DNA of 64,000 bases from Butyricicoccus sp. Marseille-Q5471 (GTDB lineage: Bacteria; Bacillota; Clostridia; Oscillospirales; Butyricicoccaceae). Shown here piece after piece: positions 52,502 through 61,421 of this stretch. The notes below the pieces were generated by a model, which did no database searches, was not told the origin of the DNA, and saw nothing but the letters and a program-made list of their open reading frames with translations. How positions within the stretch are numbered: the stretch's first letter is position 1; the number at the start of each line of letters is the position of its first letter. The translations under genes were made by a program, and so were the position numbers. The DNA lies in the NCBI RefSeq assembly GCF_951230135.1, contig NZ_CATNVC010000008.1, positions 46,210 to 110,209 on the forward strand. Direction: 5' to 3'.

Positions 52502-54010
52502 ATGGAACGCACCATCAAAATTTTCGACACAACACTGCGTGACGGCGAGCAATCTCCCGGCTGCAGCATGAACCTGAACGAAAAAATCGAAGTTGCCAAG
52601 GAACTGGAGTCACTGGGTGTTGACATCATTGAAGCCGGCTTTGCTATTGCTTCGCCGGGTGATGCGGCGGCCATTGCCGCCATTGCAGATACGGTGAAAA
52701 ACTCCACCATCTGCTCGCTCGCCCGCTGCGTCGAAAAGGATATTGATGCCGCATGGAACGCCATCCGTATGGCAGATTCCGCCCGCATCCACGTATTTCT
52801 GGCTACTTCTCCGCTGCATATGGAGTATAAGCTGAAAATGAAGCCGGAGCAGGTGCTGGAGTCCATTGCTCACAATGTGGCGTACGCCAAAAAATACTGC
52901 CCGGATATTGAGTTCTCGGCAGAAGATGCGACTCGATCCGATCTTGACTTTCTGTGTCGCGCGTTCGAGGCTGCCATCAAAGCAGGCGCGACCACGCTGA
53001 ACATTCCTGATACGGTGGGTTACATGGCCCCTGAAGAGTACGCTGCCCGCGTCCGCTATCTGCGCGAGCATACGCCGGGAATTGAAAACGTCATCCTGTC
53101 CTGCCACATGCACAATGATTTAGGAATGGCGGTTGCCAATTCGCTGGCCGGCGTGCAGGCAGGCATCGACCAAATTGAGTGCACGATTAATGGCATTGGC
53201 GAGCGCGCGGGTAATGCGTCAATGGAAGAATGCGTGATGGCACTCAAAACCCGTAAGGACTTCTTTGGAATTGATTGTAAGATTGATACGACACAGATTT
53301 ACCGCGCGAGCCGTATGATTCAGACGATTACGGGCGTACCAGTTTCCCCGACAAAGCCGATTGTCGGTGCAAATGCGTTTGCGCATGAGTCGGGTATCCA
53401 TCAGCACGGCGTGATGGCAAACAAGGAAACCTACGAGATTATGACACCTGAATCGGTTGGTATTCCGAAAAACGCCATTGTACTGGGCAAGCACTCGGGT
53501 CGTCATGCGTTTGAGGATCGTCTGCGCGAGCTGGGTTATGCGCTCGATCAAGAGAAACTCGATAAGGTATTTGCTAAGTTCAAGGCATTAGCGGATAAGA
53601 AGAAAGTCATCAAGGATCGCGATTTGGAAGCGCTCATCGGTGTTGTACCGGTTTCGGGCGAGGAACGCTACGCACTTGACAACTTTGTTATCAATTCAGG
53701 CAATTCAATTACTTCGACTGCCGTCATCCGGTTGAAGAAGGGCGACGAGACCTGCGAGCGCGTTGCGGCTTCGGACGGCCCGATTAATGCAGCATATCGT
53801 GCGATCAACAAGATCGTTGGCAAGGAAATTGTGCTTGAGGACTACTCTCTCAAATCTATGACCGACGGCGAGGACGCACAGGCGGAAGCAATCGTTAAGA
53901 TTGTAATCGACGATGGCGATATGGTGACCGGCCGCGGCGTGTCGACCGACGTAATTGAAGCCTCGATTAAGGCCTACGTCAACGGCATCAACAAGTACTT
54001 TCTGAACTGA
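52502..54010 (+). CDS. leuA: 2-isopropylmalate synthase
   Basis: Condenses acetyl-CoA with ketoisovalerate, the first step of leucine synthesis. The 502-residue protein has the DRE-TIM barrel (IFDTTLRDGEQSPG, SCHMHNDLGMAVANS, INGIGERAGNASMEE), the KHSGRHAF linker region, and a C-terminal allosteric domain that binds leucine. The ATG at 52502 follows GAGAGGA; ten extra upstream codons lie in the leader. Confidence 0.95.
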   Translation: MERTIKIFDTTLRDGEQSPGCSMNLNEKIEVAKELESLGVDIIEAGFAIASPGDAAAIAAIADTVKNSTICSLARCVEKDIDAAWNAIRMADSARIHVFLATSPLHMEYKLKMKPEQVLESIAHNVAYAKKYCPDIEFSAEDATRSDLDFLCRAFEAAIKAGATTLNIPDTVGYMAPEEYAARVRYLREHTPGIENVILSCHMHNDLGMAVANSLAGVQAGIDQIECTINGIGERAGNASMEECVMALKTRKDFFGIDCKIDTTQIYRASRMIQTITGVPVSPTKPIVGANAFAHESGIHQHGVMANKETYEIMTPESVGIPKNAIVLGKHSGRHAFEDRLRELGYALDQEKLDKVFAKFKALADKKKVIKDRDLEALIGVVPVSGEERYALDNFVINSGNSITSTAVIRLKKGDETCERVAASDGPINAAYRAINKIVGKEIVLEDYSLKSMTDGEDAQAEAIVKIVIDDGDMVTGRGVSTDVIEASIKAYVNGINKYFLN

Positions 54011-54028
54011 TTAGGGGGATAAATAATC

Positions 54029-55288
54029 ATGGGAATGACAATGACCCAAAAAATCCTCGCGCATCACGCGGGATTGGAGAGCGTTTCGGCAGGACAACTG
54101 ATTGAAGCGAACGTCGATTTGACACTTGCAAATGACATTACAGGCCCTGTTGCCATTCGAGAAATGGAGAAGGCTGGATTTAAAACGGTGTTTGACAACA
54201 CGAAGATTGCACTTGTCATGGATCACTTCGTGCCGAATAAGGACATTAAGTCGGCGGAGCAGTGCCTTGAGTGCCGCGAATTCTCTAAAAAGCATCAAAT
54301 TGTTAACTTTTTTGATGTGGGTGAAATGGGCATCGAGCATGCGCTCCTCCCCGAAAAAGGTTTGGTAGCCGCGGGCGAACTCATCATCGGCGCGGACAGC
54401 CACACCTGTACTTACGGCGCGCTTGGCGCATTTTCGACCGGTGTTGGTTCGACCGACCTCGCTGCCGGCATGGCAACGGGTAAGGCCTGGTTCAAGGTGC
54501 CGTCCGCTATTAAATTTGAGCTGAAGGGCAAACTGCAGCCGGATGTATCGGGCAAGGATGTGATTTTGCATATTATCGGCAAAATTGGTGTGGATGGCGC
54601 ACTGTATCGTTCGATGGAGTTTGCCGGCGAGGGCGTTGCTGCGCTTTCGATGGATGATCGCTTTACAATCTGCAACATGGCTATCGAAGCCGGTGCGAAG
54701 AACGGTATTTTCCCGGTTGACGAGAAAACCATGAAATATATGAACGGCCGTGTGAATCGCACGCTGAATATCGCATCGGCCGATGCGGATGCTGCCTACG
54801 ATGAGACCTATGTCATTGACCTGAATACGCTGCGTCCGACGATTGCCTGTCCACACCTGCCGGAAAACACGAAGACGATTGATGAATTGGAGCGAATTGA
54901 AATCAATCAGTCGGTTATTGGCTCGTGCACGAACGGACGTATCGAGGATATGCGCGTTGCGGCTGCGATTCTTAAGGATCGTCATGTTGCCAAGGGCGTT
55001 CGCACGATTGTCATTCCGGCGACCCAGTCGATTTACCTGCAGTGTATCGAGGAAGGTCTTGCGAAAATCTTCATTCAGGCCGGCGCAGTGCTCTCTACTC
55101 CGACCTGCGGCCCTTGCCTGGGCGGTTATATGGGCATTTTGGCGCATGGAGAGAAGACCGTTGCAACGACCAACCGTAACTTTGTCGGCCGTATGGGTCA
55201 TGTGACCTCGGAAATCTATCTGGCGAGCCCCGCGGTTGCGGCGGCTTCGGCTGTCGCGGGCTACATTTGTGCGCCCGAAGCGCTGTAA
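54029..55288 (+). CDS. leuC: 3-isopropylmalate dehydratase large subunit
   Basis: Aconitase-type subunit with the [4Fe-4S] cluster. The 419-residue form is the short (archaeal/clostridial) type. Motifs are [36 protein letters not shown] (key ADSHT), [12 protein letters not shown] and [11 protein letters not shown]; the last two hold the cluster cysteines. It lies 18 bases after leuA. Confidence 0.95.
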   Translation: MGMTMTQKILAHHAGLESVSAGQLIEANVDLTLANDITGPVAIREMEKAGFKTVFDNTKIALVMDHFVPNKDIKSAEQCLECREFSKKHQIVNFFDVGEMGIEHALLPEKGLVAAGELIIGADSHTCTYGALGAFSTGVGSTDLAAGMATGKAWFKVPSAIKFELKGKLQPDVSGKDVILHIIGKIGVDGALYRSMEFAGEGVAALSMDDRFTICNMAIEAGAKNGIFPVDEKTMKYMNGRVNRTLNIASADADAAYDETYVIDLNTLRPTIACPHLPENTKTIDELERIEINQSVIGSCTNGRIEDMRVAAAILKDRHVAKGVRTIVIPATQSIYLQCIEEGLAKIFIQAGAVLSTPTCGPCLGGYMGILAHGEKTVATTNRNFVGRMGHVTSEIYLASPAVAAASAVAGYICAPEAL

Positions 55289-55303
55289 GGGAGGAACAGA
55301 ACG

Positions 55304-55795
55304 ATGAATGCAAAAGGCAAGGTTTTTAAATACGGTGATAACGTTGATACGGACGTAATTATTCCGGCGCGCTATCTGAACATTGCAGATCCCAAGGAAC
55401 TGTCCGCTCATGCGATGGAAGACATCGATACCGAATTCGTCAACAAGGTTCAGCCCGGCGACGTGATTGTAGCGACCAAAAACTTTGGCTGCGGCTCGTC
55501 TCGTGAGCATGCGCCGCTAGTGATTAAGGAAAACGGCGTTTCATGTGTCATTGCAAGTTCGTTTGCGCGTATTTTCTATCGCAATGCAATCAACATTGGT
55601 CTGCCGATTCTCGAATGCGAGGCCGCGGCAAACGGTATTGATGCAGGCGACGAAGTCGCGGTCGATTTTGATACCGGTGTGATTCAAAATATCACAAAGG
55701 GTGAGACGTATCAGGCGGCGGCCTTTCCTCCGTTTATCCAGAGCATCATCAAAGCGGGCGGCCTGTTGAAGTCGCTCAAGGAAAGAGGCGAATGA
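55304..55795 (+). CDS. leuD: 3-isopropylmalate dehydratase small subunit
   Basis: The swivel domain partner of LeuC. The 163-residue protein has [17 protein letters not shown] at the N-terminus and the substrate loop [12 protein letters not shown], then [25 protein letters not shown] precedes the ATG and only 15 bases separate it from leuC. Confidence 0.95.
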   Translation: MNAKGKVFKYGDNVDTDVIIPARYLNIADPKELSAHAMEDIDTEFVNKVQPGDVIVATKNFGCGSSREHAPLVIKENGVSCVIASSFARIFYRNAINIGLPILECEAAANGIDAGDEVAVDFDTGVIQNITKGETYQAAAFPPFIQSIIKAGGLLKSLKERGE

Positions 55796-55798
55796 GCG

Positions 55799-56875
55799 AT
55801 GAAGTACAATATCGCAGTGGTCAAGGGTGACGGAATCGGACCTGAAATTGTCACGGAGGCCATGAAAACGCTTGATGTGATTGGCGAAAAGTTTGGGCAC
55901 GCCTTCGAGTTTAAGGAAGTTCTTGCGGGCGGCTGCTCAATCGACGCAAATGGCGTACCGCTGACGCAGGAAACCATCGATATTTGTAATGCTGCCGACT
56001 CGGTGCTGCTTGGTGCGGTTGGCGGCCCGAAATGGGACGATGTGCCCAGCGAAAAGCGTCCGGAAAAGGCGCTGCTTGGCCTGCGCGCGGCTTTGGGTCT
56101 GTTCGTGAATCTGCGCCCGGCGCAGATGCACAAAGCGCTCGCCGATGCATGCCCCATCAAACCGGAAATCATCGGTGACGGCTTTGATATTCTCGTCTGC
56201 CGTGAGCTGACCGGCGATGTTTACTTCGGTAAGCACTACCGCCGTGAAAGCGAAAACGGCTGGGGCGTGGTTGGCGCGGATGATATGAATTACTCTGCCT
56301 ATGAGGTGGAGCGAATCGGCCGCCGCGCGTTTGAAATGGCAATGAAGCGGAGCAAGAAGGTTTGCTCGGTTGACAAAGCAAATGTGTTGGAAACCAGCCG
56401 TGTTTGGCGTGAGACAATGCACCGTATTAAGGATGAATATCCCGAGGTGGACTATACGGATATGTACGTGGATAACTGTGCGATGCAGCTTGTCCGCAAT
56501 CCGGGTCAGTTCGATGTCATTGTAACGGGTAACTTGTTTGGCGATATTCTGTCGGATGAAGCATCTATGATTACAGGTTCGATTGGCATGCTGCCTTCGG
56601 CCTCGATGAACGAAACCGGAAAGGGCATGTACGAGCCGATTCATGGATCAGCTCCCGATATTGCGGGCAAGGGCATTGCCAACCCGATTGCGACGATTCT
56701 GTCGTGCGCAATGATGCTGCGTTATTCCTTTGGGCTGATGAGCGAGTCAGCGGCGATTGAGAATGCGGTTACAACGGTTCTGAATGCCGGCCATCGCACA
56801 GCCGATATCGCGGCTCGGGGCGAAGAAGTCTGTTCTACTGCCGAAATGGGGCAGTTGATTCGCAGCGCACTATAA
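55799..56875 (+). CDS. leuB: 3-isopropylmalate dehydrogenase
   Basis: NAD-dependent oxidation and decarboxylation to ketoisocaproate. The 358 residues show VVKGDGIGPEIV, LGAVGGPKW, LRAALGLFVNLRP, the RELTGDVYFG loop, DKANVLETSRVWRE and the metal site TGNLFGDILSDEASMITGS. It starts three bases after leuD and is the last gene of the leu operon. Confidence 0.96.
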   Translation: MKYNIAVVKGDGIGPEIVTEAMKTLDVIGEKFGHAFEFKEVLAGGCSIDANGVPLTQETIDICNAADSVLLGAVGGPKWDDVPSEKRPEKALLGLRAALGLFVNLRPAQMHKALADACPIKPEIIGDGFDILVCRELTGDVYFGKHYRRESENGWGVVGADDMNYSAYEVERIGRRAFEMAMKRSKKVCSVDKANVLETSRVWRETMHRIKDEYPEVDYTDMYVDNCAMQLVRNPGQFDVIVTGNLFGDILSDEASMITGSIGMLPSASMNETGKGMYEPIHGSAPDIAGKGIANPIATILSCAMMLRYSFGLMSESAAIENAVTTVLNAGHRTADIAARGEEVCSTAEMGQLIRSAL

Positions 56876-56881
56876 AATAGA

Positions 56882-56927
56882 ACAAGGCGAAGACTCGATT
56901 TGACAGAGTCTTCGCCTTGTTGTTTTT
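56882..56927 (+). terminator. Terminator of the leu operon
   Basis: Perfect 15-base-pair stem ACAAGGCGAAGACTC and complement, nine-base loop, then TGTTTTT. Confidence 0.88.
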
Positions 56928-57032
56928 GGATGTGAAAAGAATGCCCCCTCTGTTCTTTCGCCCGGTTTCGGGACATATATAAAAAGGGAAGTTGTGTTTT
57001 GCCTTGGCATGCACCAATCAGGGGGTACGCAA

Positions 57033-57335
57033 ATGCAAGAAGTGTCGCAGTTTATTAAGCCGGATTATGCCATACTCGTTGCCGTTTTGTATTGTCTCGG
57101 CTGTGGCTTGAAGGCGTTAAAAAAGTTTCCCAACCAGTGGATACCGTTCGTGCTGACTGTTTGCGGCGTAGGATTGGCATGCTTGTCTGTGTTAGCGCGA
57201 TTTTCGGAATATGCGAATCTGGCTGCCGCAATATATGATGGTGTGGTACAGGGCGTACTGTGTACCGGCATGTCGGTGTACACAAATGAGGTCATCAAGC
57301 ATTGGAATTCCTGTAATTGTTCAGATAAAGGGTAA
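57033..57335 (+). CDS. Orphan phage-holin-like membrane protein
   Basis: A 100-residue protein with three or four hydrophobic segments resembling Phage_holin_5_2 members: MQEVSQFIKPDYAILVAVLY at the start, LGCGLKALKKFPNQWIPFVL, and a polar tail. Such proteins are holins in phages, but single copies without a lysin or other phage genes are common in Clostridia, with unknown role. AGGGGG lies seven bases before the ATG at 57033. It is bounded by terminators on both sides. Confidence 0.7.
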   Translation: MQEVSQFIKPDYAILVAVLYCLGCGLKALKKFPNQWIPFVLTVCGVGLACLSVLARFSEYANLAAAIYDGVVQGVLCTGMSVYTNEVIKHWNSCNCSDKG

Positions 57336-57345
57336 AATAATTTGC

Positions 57346-57387
57346 AAAGAGCCAAGGCAAGCTGAAAGACTTGCCTTGGCTCTTTTG
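57346..57387. terminator. Bidirectional terminator
   Basis: Perfect 16-base-pair stem AAAGAGCCAAGGCAAG and complement around CTGAAAGA, between converging genes. Confidence 0.88.
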
Positions 57388-57409
57388 AATACAAAATAGG
57401 AGAGGGTAA

Positions 57410-58270
57410 TTAACAGTACTTTGCGATGTGCGCCTTGGTAACCTCGGCTGCCTTCTTGACGTTTTCTTCCTGCGACAGCTCATAGTAAGCGGGGCGGAAT
57501 ACTTCAATCGTGCAGACATCGCCTTCAAAGCCAATTTTTTTAAGGGTGTCAGCATAGCGTTTGTGATCGAGACAGTCACCCTCTTCACCGGGCCACAGGC
57601 GCTTTTCGTCATTGTTGTAAGCTGCGCCGCAGGGCATATCTTCCATGCCGTTGAGATGCCAGACAAAAATCTTCTTGCCGTCTGCTTTCTCCAGCGTCTC
57701 CCACTGAGATGCCATTGCGTGGAAGTGGTACTGGTCAAGGGTAATGCCGACGAGAGGGGAGCCAACCGCCGTTACGATGTCATAAGCATACTCAAAACGG
57801 TTGATGGACATGGTGGGGCAGCCGCAGAATTCAAGGCTCAGCTTGATGCCGTACGGCTCAACCTTTTTGACCATTTCCTTAAGTACCGCTACAGCATCAT
57901 CCTTAATCTGTCCGACAGTCGCGTGAACGTTGAGGTCCATGGAAGGTACAACAACAATCATTTTGCAGCCGAGGATGTTGCAGCGGCGAATAATTTCGTC
58001 AAGCTCAGCCATCACTGCATCCTTTTCCTGCTGTGTCTGCTTCATATTAAAGAAAATCAGTGCGTTATAGGAAAGCATCTTCAGATGATGAGTCTGGAAC
58101 CAGTTGCCCATCTCCTCCAGCGTATACTTGCCGGCTTCCAGATCGCGGTTCAGGCACTCAGACTGGATGTCAATGTAGTCAAAACCGTACTTCTCGCACA
58201 GTTCAAGATCTTTCATAACAGAATGATCCTTGCAGAAACGGTTGCAGCCTTCGTTAAATCCGATTTTCAT
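57410..58270 (-). CDS. iolI: Inosose isomerase (IolI-like TIM-barrel isomerase)
   Basis: Interconverts 2-keto-myo-inositol and 1-keto-D-chiro-inositol. The 286-residue protein aligns by eye along its length with Bacillus IolI: LELCEKYGFDYIDIQ, NWFQTHHLKMLSYNALIFFN, VEPYGIKLSLEF with metal Glu, LDQYHFHAMAS, DGKKIFVWHLNGMEDMP, RLWPGEEGD and TIEVFRPAYYELSQEE. It follows iolG by 18 bases on the minus strand. Together these two can convert myo-inositol to D-chiro-inositol; the later iol catabolic genes are not in the window. Confidence 0.85.
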   Translation of the reverse strand: MKIGFNEGCNRFCKDHSVMKDLELCEKYGFDYIDIQSECLNRDLEAGKYTLEEMGNWFQTHHLKMLSYNALIFFNMKQTQQEKDAVMAELDEIIRRCNILGCKMIVVVPSMDLNVHATVGQIKDDAVAVLKEMVKKVEPYGIKLSLEFCGCPTMSINRFEYAYDIVTAVGSPLVGITLDQYHFHAMASQWETLEKADGKKIFVWHLNGMEDMPCGAAYNNDEKRLWPGEEGDCLDHKRYADTLKKIGFEGDVCTIEVFRPAYYELSQEENVKKAAEVTKAHIAKYC

Positions 58271-58288
58271 AATTGTTTGCTCCTTTTC

Positions 58289-59305
58289 TTACTTCTGATA
58301 GAATGCAGGGGTATCGCCGAAAGAAACCTCCTCCATCTTGCCCGACTTCTGTGCCGCAACAAGAGCATCTGCGGTCACTTCAGCAATATAGCCATCCCAA
58401 GCGGTCGGGCCGTTTACTTCGCCCTTCAGTGCGCTGCTGATCCAGTCCTGAAGTTCCACATCATAGGAATCAATAAAACGAAGGATCCAGTTCTGCTCGA
58501 TTGCAGTGGAGATTGCACAGTCCTTACGAACGGTCGGGAAGGACGGGCAGGGGAGATTGATAACGCCTTCTTCACATACGACTTCACAGTTAATGTCATA
58601 TCCGAACTTGCAGTTGACATAAACTTCGAGGATAACCGTTACACCGGTCTTGCTCTGCATAATCATTACCTGCGGATCCATCAGGCCTTCATGTGCATTC
58701 TTGGTGTTTGCGCCGGTGATGACCTGTACCTTGGCCCAGTCGTCGTTCAGCAACCAATGCAGGCAGTCGATTTCATGGATTGCGGTATCCGTAACCGCCA
58801 TTTCGGTAGAGTAGGAATCGTCAACCGAAATAGCACGGTGTGTGCACTTGACTACCAGCGGCTTGCCGAAGCTGCCGCCGTCAAGCAGTTCCTTCACCTG
58901 ATTGTAGCCACGGTCATAGCGACGCATGAAGCCAACCTGAACGAGGTGCTTGCCGGAGGCAATTTCCGCTTCTACGATCTCCTTGCAGTCAGCCGCGGTT
59001 GTGCACAGCGGCTTCTCGCAGAACACCGGCTTGCCGGCCTTTACAGCAGCCATAACGGCTTCCTTGTGCGCAAAACCCGGTGTTGTGACGACGATGGCAT
59101 CCACTTCGCTGTCGTTTACAATGGATGCAACATCTGTATAGATGCGGCAGTTTTCGCCGGCCATAGCAGCACCGCGCTTAGCGCCTTCTTCAAATACATC
59201 CATTACTGCAACAACTTCGCTGTTCTGCAGTTTGTGTGCCAGACGATTAATATGTTCGCGGCCGATTGCGCCGCAGCCTACAACGCCGATTTTCAGATTT
59301 CCCAT
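58289..59305 (-). CDS. iolG: Inositol 2-dehydrogenase
   Basis: NAD-dependent Gfo/Idh/MocA enzyme oxidising myo-inositol to 2-keto-myo-inositol. The 338-residue protein has Rossmann motif GVVGCGAIGREHINRLAHKL, the catalytic lysine in FCEKPLCTT, QVGFMRRYDRGYNQVKEL, TAIHEIDCLHWLLNDDW with the catalytic histidine-aspartate set, and the C-terminal GPTAWDGYIAEVTADA ending as in Bacillus IolG. Expression should start at the promoter covered by the palindromic operator at 59395-59418. Confidence 0.9.
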   Translation of the reverse strand: MGNLKIGVVGCGAIGREHINRLAHKLQNSEVVAVMDVFEEGAKRGAAMAGENCRIYTDVASIVNDSEVDAIVVTTPGFAHKEAVMAAVKAGKPVFCEKPLCTTAADCKEIVEAEIASGKHLVQVGFMRRYDRGYNQVKELLDGGSFGKPLVVKCTHRAISVDDSYSTEMAVTDTAIHEIDCLHWLLNDDWAKVQVITGANTKNAHEGLMDPQVMIMQSKTGVTVILEVYVNCKFGYDINCEVVCEEGVINLPCPSFPTVRKDCAISTAIEQNWILRFIDSYDVELQDWISSALKGEVNGPTAWDGYIAEVTADALVAAQKSGKMEEVSFGDTPAFYQK

Positions 59306-59387
59306 GATAGATTCTCCTTCTCAAAATATAGATATGAGTTTTGGCAATCCACGGAGATTATAAATCCGCGGCGCCTTCGATGCCCTT

Positions 59388-59418
59388 ATTATAGGCTTGT
59401 GTTCACGTGAACACAAGC
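59388..59418 (-). promoter_or_regulatory. iolGI promoter with perfect 24-base palindromic operator
   Basis: A perfect palindrome spans 59395-59418, core TGTTCACGTGAACA (59400-59413). On the minus strand TATAAT (59388-59393) lies just downstream, so the operator covers the spacer and -35 region, the classic position for LacI-family repression. Confidence 0.8.
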
Positions 59419-59442
59419 ATTTTTTGAAAAAAATTTAAACTT

Positions 59443-59456
59443 TGTCAACGTGAATA
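59443..59456. promoter_or_regulatory. Second, degenerate copy of the LacI operator
   Basis: TGTCAACGTGAATA matches the operator core at 11 of 14 positions, 43 bases from the perfect copy; paired sites would allow cooperative binding or looping. Confidence 0.45.
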
Positions 59457-59495
59457 AATGAGGGTCAGAAAAATTGTAAATTTTAGTGTGCACGG

Positions 59496-61157
59496 TCACG
59501 CAGCAATGCCGAGAGGTGAAAACAGAATATAAATGCCAATCGCGAGTACGATGCCGACAATCGATACAATATGTCGGTACTTCCAAGGCGTCAGATCGAC
59601 CGCGCCGACATCGTGAATTTCGTAATACTCACCTGCACGATATTTATTGAGCCACCACATGATTGCCAGTTCGATGGGAAAGAGAACCGCCATGGCGTAT
59701 AAGTAGTGAATAGGATTGCTTGCGCCGGGATAGCACGGCTTCAGCAACAAAAAGAACGCATAACAGACAACGTGGAACACGGTAATCACCTTGGGCGCAT
59801 ACTTGGGTAAGCGTTTGAACATGAATACGCCGAGAATAGTGCACAGCACGGGAAGCGACACAAACTGACTCATTGAGTTCAAGAAAGTTGTGATGCCGTT
59901 GGCATACATGACAAAGGGAGCCACAACAATTGAGATGCAACCCGCAATTGTGCCGTAAATCTTGCCGACCTGAACACATTTAATATCGGAAGCCTTCGGA
60001 TTGATTGTTGAACGATACAAATCAAGCGTAAACATAGTTGAAGCCGAATTCAGCACCGAATTGAAGGAAGATAAAATCGCGCCGAACATGACTGCGGCAA
60101 AGAAGCCCATGACAGGCTTCGGGACGATTTCTGCAATCAGCGCGGGGTACGCAAAGTCAATCGCGGAAGAGCCAGCAGCTGCCAGTTTGTCCTGAATGGA
60201 CGGCAAATAGAACGCGATAATTCCCGGAACAACAAGGTACAGGGGACCAAGGCACTTGAGGAAACCGCAGAAAATCGCGCCCTTTTGGCCTTCCTTCAAA
60301 CTCTTTGCTGCTAAGGAGCGTTGTACAAATGACTGATTGGTGCACCACCAGTACAAGTTATTGAAAAACATACCGGTAATCAGCAGCGGCCATGGAACCT
60401 GAGGTTCGGGTGCATTCCATGCATTGATTGCGTTGAGTTTTGTAGGATCTGCCTCAATAATGTATCGAACGCCATCCAGAATGCCATTGCCACCGGTTGC
60501 GGCGGATAGTGCAGCAAATCCGAGAAAGGGAATCATCAAGCCGCCGATAATCAGGCCGACACCATTGATGGTGTCCGATACTGCAACAGCTTTTAGACCA
60601 CCGAAAATTGCATAACAGCCGCCTACAATACCAACAATGACACAAAGTCCTGCGACGGCAGCAAATTTAGAAACACCCAAAATGCCGGAAATATCAAAAA
60701 TCTGCTCGAATACAACGGCGCCGGAATATAAAATAACCGGCAGATTGAGGATAGAATACATGATGACGATAATTAGAGAGAACATCGTCTTGGTGCCGCG
60801 GCCATACCGCTCTTCCATCAGCGACGGGATAGTCATGGCACCCATTTTCAGAAATCTGGGAAGAAAATAGTAGGCGAGCGCAAGAAGGGTGAACATGGAA
60901 CCAACTTCCCAGGCGATTGGACCCATATTAGTTTTCCAGCTCTGTCCGTTTAGTCCGACCAGCTGCTCGGCGGAAAGATTGGTGAGCAGAAGTGATCCGG
61001 CGATCACGACTCCGGGCAGGCCTCGTCCTGCGAGAAAATAACCTTCTGCAGTGTCAAGGTTATCGCCGCGGGTCTTCCAGCTGGAAATGACCGCAACCAT
61101 AACGGTGAACAACAGAAAGGAGATGGCGATCCACGCCAGTGAATTAAAAAATTGCAT
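59496..61157 (-). CDS. Sodium:solute symporter (SSS/SLC5 family), probably for inositol or a sugar
   Basis: A 553-residue transporter with about fourteen helices. Family features are DTAEGYFLAGRGLPGVVIAGSL near residue 45, LLLTNLSAEQLVGLNGQ, SLMEERYGRGTK, YWWCTNQSFVQRSLAAKSLKEGQKG (key TNQSFVQR) and FGAILSSFNSVLNSASTMFTLDLYR. These resemble SGLT-like sugar and inositol carriers. The start is the ATG at 61157 with AAAGGAG upstream. It lies upstream of iolG and has a copy of the shared operator before it, so inositol is the likely substrate. Confidence 0.85.
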   Translation of the reverse strand: MQFFNSLAWIAISFLLFTVMVAVISSWKTRGDNLDTAEGYFLAGRGLPGVVIAGSLLLTNLSAEQLVGLNGQSWKTNMGPIAWEVGSMFTLLALAYYFLPRFLKMGAMTIPSLMEERYGRGTKTMFSLIIVIMYSILNLPVILYSGAVVFEQIFDISGILGVSKFAAVAGLCVIVGIVGGCYAIFGGLKAVAVSDTINGVGLIIGGLMIPFLGFAALSAATGGNGILDGVRYIIEADPTKLNAINAWNAPEPQVPWPLLITGMFFNNLYWWCTNQSFVQRSLAAKSLKEGQKGAIFCGFLKCLGPLYLVVPGIIAFYLPSIQDKLAAAGSSAIDFAYPALIAEIVPKPVMGFFAAVMFGAILSSFNSVLNSASTMFTLDLYRSTINPKASDIKCVQVGKIYGTIAGCISIVVAPFVMYANGITTFLNSMSQFVSLPVLCTILGVFMFKRLPKYAPKVITVFHVVCYAFFLLLKPCYPGASNPIHYLYAMAVLFPIELAIMWWLNKYRAGEYYEIHDVGAVDLTPWKYRHIVSIVGIVLAIGIYILFSPLGIAA

Positions 61158-61200
61158 GAGATACTCCTTTGCCGATACTGTAAATAATGAATCGGTGCGG

Positions 61201-61214
61201 CGTGCACGTGAACG
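61201..61214 (-). promoter_or_regulatory. LacI operator before the symporter gene
   Basis: CGTGCACGTGAACG matches TGTTCACGTGAACA at 11 of 14 positions and is enclosed by GGTGCG / CGCACC arms (61194-61218). A possible minus-strand -35 TTCACG lies in it, 17 bases before CATTAT. Confidence 0.6.
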
Positions 61215-61327
61215 CACCTTGCGTTTATTACAATAACATGGGTGCGAGATTGAGACAAGATGGAAGAATGACCAAAATAGTGTGTTGCCTTTTAGTTAAT
61301 TCGACAATAAGGAAAAATCTTTAGCTC

Positions 61328-61356
61328 TTGTCAAATGAAAGAATACGTATTATACT
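61328..61356 (+). promoter_or_regulatory. Promoter of the LacI-family regulator
   Basis: TTGTCA (61328-61333) and TATACT (61351-61356), spacer 17. Confidence 0.7.
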
Positions 61357-61366
61357 ACTAATAAGT

Positions 61367-61387
61367 CTTGCGTGCATTGCACATAAG
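61367..61387. promoter_or_regulatory. Dyad in the regulator's own leader
   Basis: GTGCA-T-TGCAC with outer CTT/AAG, about ten bases after the -10 box. It differs from the main operator, so autoregulation by the same protein is uncertain. Confidence 0.35.
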
Positions 61388-61421
61388 AGGCGTATCATTT
61401 ACATCTTGGAGGGCCTGAAAA

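Noticed and set aside
54011..55510. A 499-codon open frame on the minus strand
   Set aside because: Antisense to leuC and the start of leuD, with no recognisable domain or start signal.
57428..59410. A 660-codon open frame on the plus strand
   Set aside because: It lies exactly opposite iolI and iolG, which are convincing genes; the predicted protein has no family features and no ribosome site. It is an effect of codon bias on the other strand.
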